From: Clostridia bacterium | GTDB lineage: Bacteria > Bacillota > Clostridia > Oscillospirales > CAG-272 | Assembly (NCBI GenBank): GCA_900753295.1 | Contig: CAADYQ010000147.1 | Location: 1-8,173 of the forward strand | Length of the DNA stretch: 8,173 bases | Direction: 5' to 3' | Shown here: positions 7,108 through 8,173 of the stretch, piece by piece | How the letters are laid out: the number at the start of each line of letters is the position of its first letter | Position numbering within the stretch: position 1 is the stretch's first letter | Position numbers and translations under genes: made by a program | Notes under the pieces: model-generated | What the model was told of the DNA's origin: nothing | The model's database searches: none | Seen by the model: only the letters and a program-made list of their open reading frames with translations

Positions 7108-7887
7108 ATGAAAATATTGAAAACGGCAGTGCTTTGCATACTTATCGTGTGTCTTATGCTTCCGGTTGCCGCTTGCGGCAAAAAGAGGCGCACCATCGAT
7201 GTCATTTCAACTGATTATCCTGGACTTACGCGCCTTGAAGAAGGTGTACTGTCGATCGACACAGTAAAAAAATACTGGGATGTAGAGAAGCGCTATAACT
7301 GTTTTATCACCGAGAAGAACGGAGCTATTGTCGTTGAGAACAGGGATACATACAGTTGCAGCAGCGCAATGGATACGGTCTCACACGGATATTTTATCGG
7401 GGCAAATACTCAGTCCGACGGTTGGGTAAAGTGGATCGGGGACGATGAGGAGCGGCTTATTGCGAGTGAGCGTTGTCTGGGATTTATCTTAATAGGAGCC
7501 GGCGAAGGTTACGCGATCACGCTTTCGGAAGACGGCATTAACACACGGACGTTGGTACGGCATTTGTTGTTCGACTATGACAAGTGGGAGTGGGCGTGGG
7601 AGTGCGTGTTGCAGGCTGAGGGGAGTTTGCACAGTTATCTGTATTGCAAGGATGACGGATGTATATTTATGTCGCTGGATGATGGACTCTATAAATTTGA
7701 CCTTGATGGGTACGGGCTTACGCTGATAAAGCCGTGGGGAGACTTGGCTGATCTCTGGAAACCCGAGTCTATCGTAAAAATGAACGATAAATTTTTCTTT
7801 GGGTGTCAGCTCGGGATATCTGAATACATTCCCACGACCGATGAGATGTATTTTTATTACGTTCCATATGAAAAGTACGTTCCGTGA
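7108..7887 (+). CDS. Putative lipoprotein, second of a tandem pair
   Basis: This 259-residue paralogue follows the preceding lipoprotein after a 41-base gap, probably on the same transcript. The start at 7108 aligns exactly with the start of its twin and puts the lipobox VAAC at the same place, with lipidated Cys23. The alternative ATG at 7081 would give 268 residues. Hand alignment gives about 192 identities over 259 positions, with one 3-residue gap near residue 110 where the first copy has an extra Pro-Ala-Asn. The region just after the lipid-bearing Cys (about 23-41) and the C-terminal third are nearly identical. Differences cluster around 51-70, 98-118 and 138-149. Cysteines in the mature part are mostly shared. 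The function is unknown; both are presumed surface lipoproteins. Confidence 0.87.
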   Translation: MKILKTAVLCILIVCLMLPVAACGKKRRTIDVISTDYPGLTRLEEGVLSIDTVKKYWDVEKRYNCFITEKNGAIVVENRDTYSCSSAMDTVSHGYFIGANTQSDGWVKWIGDDEERLIASERCLGFILIGAGEGYAITLSEDGINTRTLVRHLLFDYDKWEWAWECVLQAEGSLHSYLYCKDDGCIFMSLDDGLYKFDLDGYGLTLIKPWGDLADLWKPESIVKMNDKFFFGCQLGISEYIPTTDEMYFYYVPYEKYVP

Positions 7888-7913
7888 GGATGTGGTCAGG
7901 CATGACCGGTAAC

Positions 7914-7955
7914 CCAAGTTTGGAGGGGCGGCATTTGCCGCCCCTCCAAAATTGG
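7914..7955. repeat. Long inverted repeat (hairpin A)
   Basis: Two 20-base arms surround a 2-base centre and pair at 19 of 20 positions. The inner 15 pairs (7919-7933 with 7936-7950) are perfect and contain a GC-rich core, ggaggggcggca. It starts 26 bases after the last lipoprotein stop codon and could stop transcription or protect the mRNA end. No T run follows on either strand, so a REP-like element is equally likely. Confidence 0.8.
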
Positions 7956-7958
7956 TAA

Positions 7959-8001
7959 AACAGGACTTGTAACCTGCGGTTTGCGGTGGAATGAGTGCAG
8001 A
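7959..8001. repeat. 43-base direct repeat, copy 1
   Basis: The 43 bases from 7959 to 8001 (beginning aacaggacttgtaacctgcg) recur without mismatch at 8131-8173. Each copy follows closely behind a long hairpin, 3 bases here and 8 bases for copy 2. Start-to-start distance is 172 bases. Confidence 0.9.
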
Positions 8002-8022
8002 TTTGTCAGTTCGTCCTACGCA

Positions 8023-8061
8023 AACCTGCTCAAGCCTGCCGTGGCAGGCTTAATGCAGGTT
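8023..8061. repeat. Two-tier inverted repeat (hairpin B)
   Basis: The outer arms aacctgc (8023-8029) and gcaggtt (8055-8061) enclose the inner arms aagcctgcc (8032-8040) and ggcaggctt (8043-8051). Bulges of 2 and 3 bases separate the tiers, for 16 pairs in total. The sequence aacctgc also occurs inside the 43-base repeat, so alternative pairings are possible. Confidence 0.75.
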
Positions 8062-8080
8062 CAAGGATATTATCTCATAG

Positions 8081-8122
8081 CAAACTCAAAAGGGTAGGCT
8101 TGCGCCTACCCTTTTGAGTTTG
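8081..8122. repeat. Perfect 19-bp inverted repeat (hairpin C)
   Basis: Arms at 8081-8099 and 8104-8122 are exact reverse complements around a 4-base loop, ttgc. As with hairpin A, the centre is GC-rich, the outer arms are AT-rich, and a 43-base repeat copy follows at once. No T tract follows on either strand. Confidence 0.85.
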
Positions 8123-8130
8123 GTACGGGT

Positions 8131-8173
8131 AACAGGACTTGTAACCTGCGGTTTGCGGTGGAATGAGTGCAGA
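8131..8173. repeat. 43-base direct repeat, copy 2, at window edge
   Basis: This is an exact copy of 7959-8001 that reaches the last base of the window. The true match may therefore be longer, and the pattern may continue beyond it. Confidence 0.9.

Larger units (their letters stand above)
7888..8173. other. Gene-free repeat region
   Basis: No coding sequence is supported in these 286 bases. The region is packed with hairpins and direct repeats, listed separately, in the order hairpin, 43-base repeat, two-tier hairpin, perfect hairpin, 43-base repeat. It follows the lipoprotein genes with no canonical T-tailed terminator. The pattern suggests clustered REP or MITE-like elements or a structured non-coding transcript. 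Confidence 0.7.

Noticed and set aside
7894..7907. Short hairpin just after the second lipoprotein
   Set aside because: It has only five pairs around a 4-base loop with no T tract, so it is easily due to chance.
7914..7955. Hairpin A as a standard intrinsic terminator for the lipoproteins
   Set aside because: The stem is strong but no T run follows on either strand, so it is listed as an inverted repeat instead.
7959..8173. Direct repeats as a CRISPR array
   Set aside because: There are only two copies, separated by 129 bases that themselves contain hairpins. No regular spacers or cas genes are present.

Overview
The window looks like chromosomal DNA of a Clostridia-type Firmicute, perhaps a gut Oscillospiraceae/Christensenellales-like organism. 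This assignment is inferred. It rests on strong GGAGG-type ribosome binding sites, a near-consensus sigma-A promoter, short cytoplasmic tails with signal anchors, lipoboxes, and a moderately GC-rich coding style. No rRNA, tRNA, CRISPR array, transposase or phage gene is visible.

Positions 80-6092 hold one compact minus-strand operon of four genes. In transcription order they are: a signal-anchored beta-propeller-like protein with a Cys-His cluster (4761-6092), a second anchored propeller-like protein (3340-4755), a large ABC-2-type permease made of two similar halves (1012-3336), and its ABC ATPase (80-1015). The genes overlap or are separated by only a few bases, including a 4-base ATGA overlap, so they are probably co-translated. 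The likely product is an envelope ABC transporter, probably an exporter, with two accessory proteins exposed outside the membrane. A weak terminator-like hairpin sits at the left edge.

The intergenic region 6093-6277 carries two back-to-back promoters. Between and within them are three CTTAA boxes at roughly helical spacing, which may be an operator for both directions. On the plus strand follow two tandem lipoprotein genes (6278-7066 and 7108-7887). They are about 74% identical by hand alignment and clearly arose by duplication. Their sequences match no family I recognise. They appear less GC-rich than the operon, though this was judged by eye.

The last 286 bases (7888-8173) contain no gene. 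They hold an ordered repeat region: a long hairpin, a 43-base direct repeat, a two-tier hairpin, a perfect 19-bp hairpin, and a second exact copy of the 43-base repeat that runs to the window edge. This looks like a mobile or REP/MITE-like intergenic repeat cluster.

The most notable features are the anchored-propeller plus fused-permease operon facing the duplicated lipoproteins across a possibly shared control region, and the structured repeat cluster at the right end.
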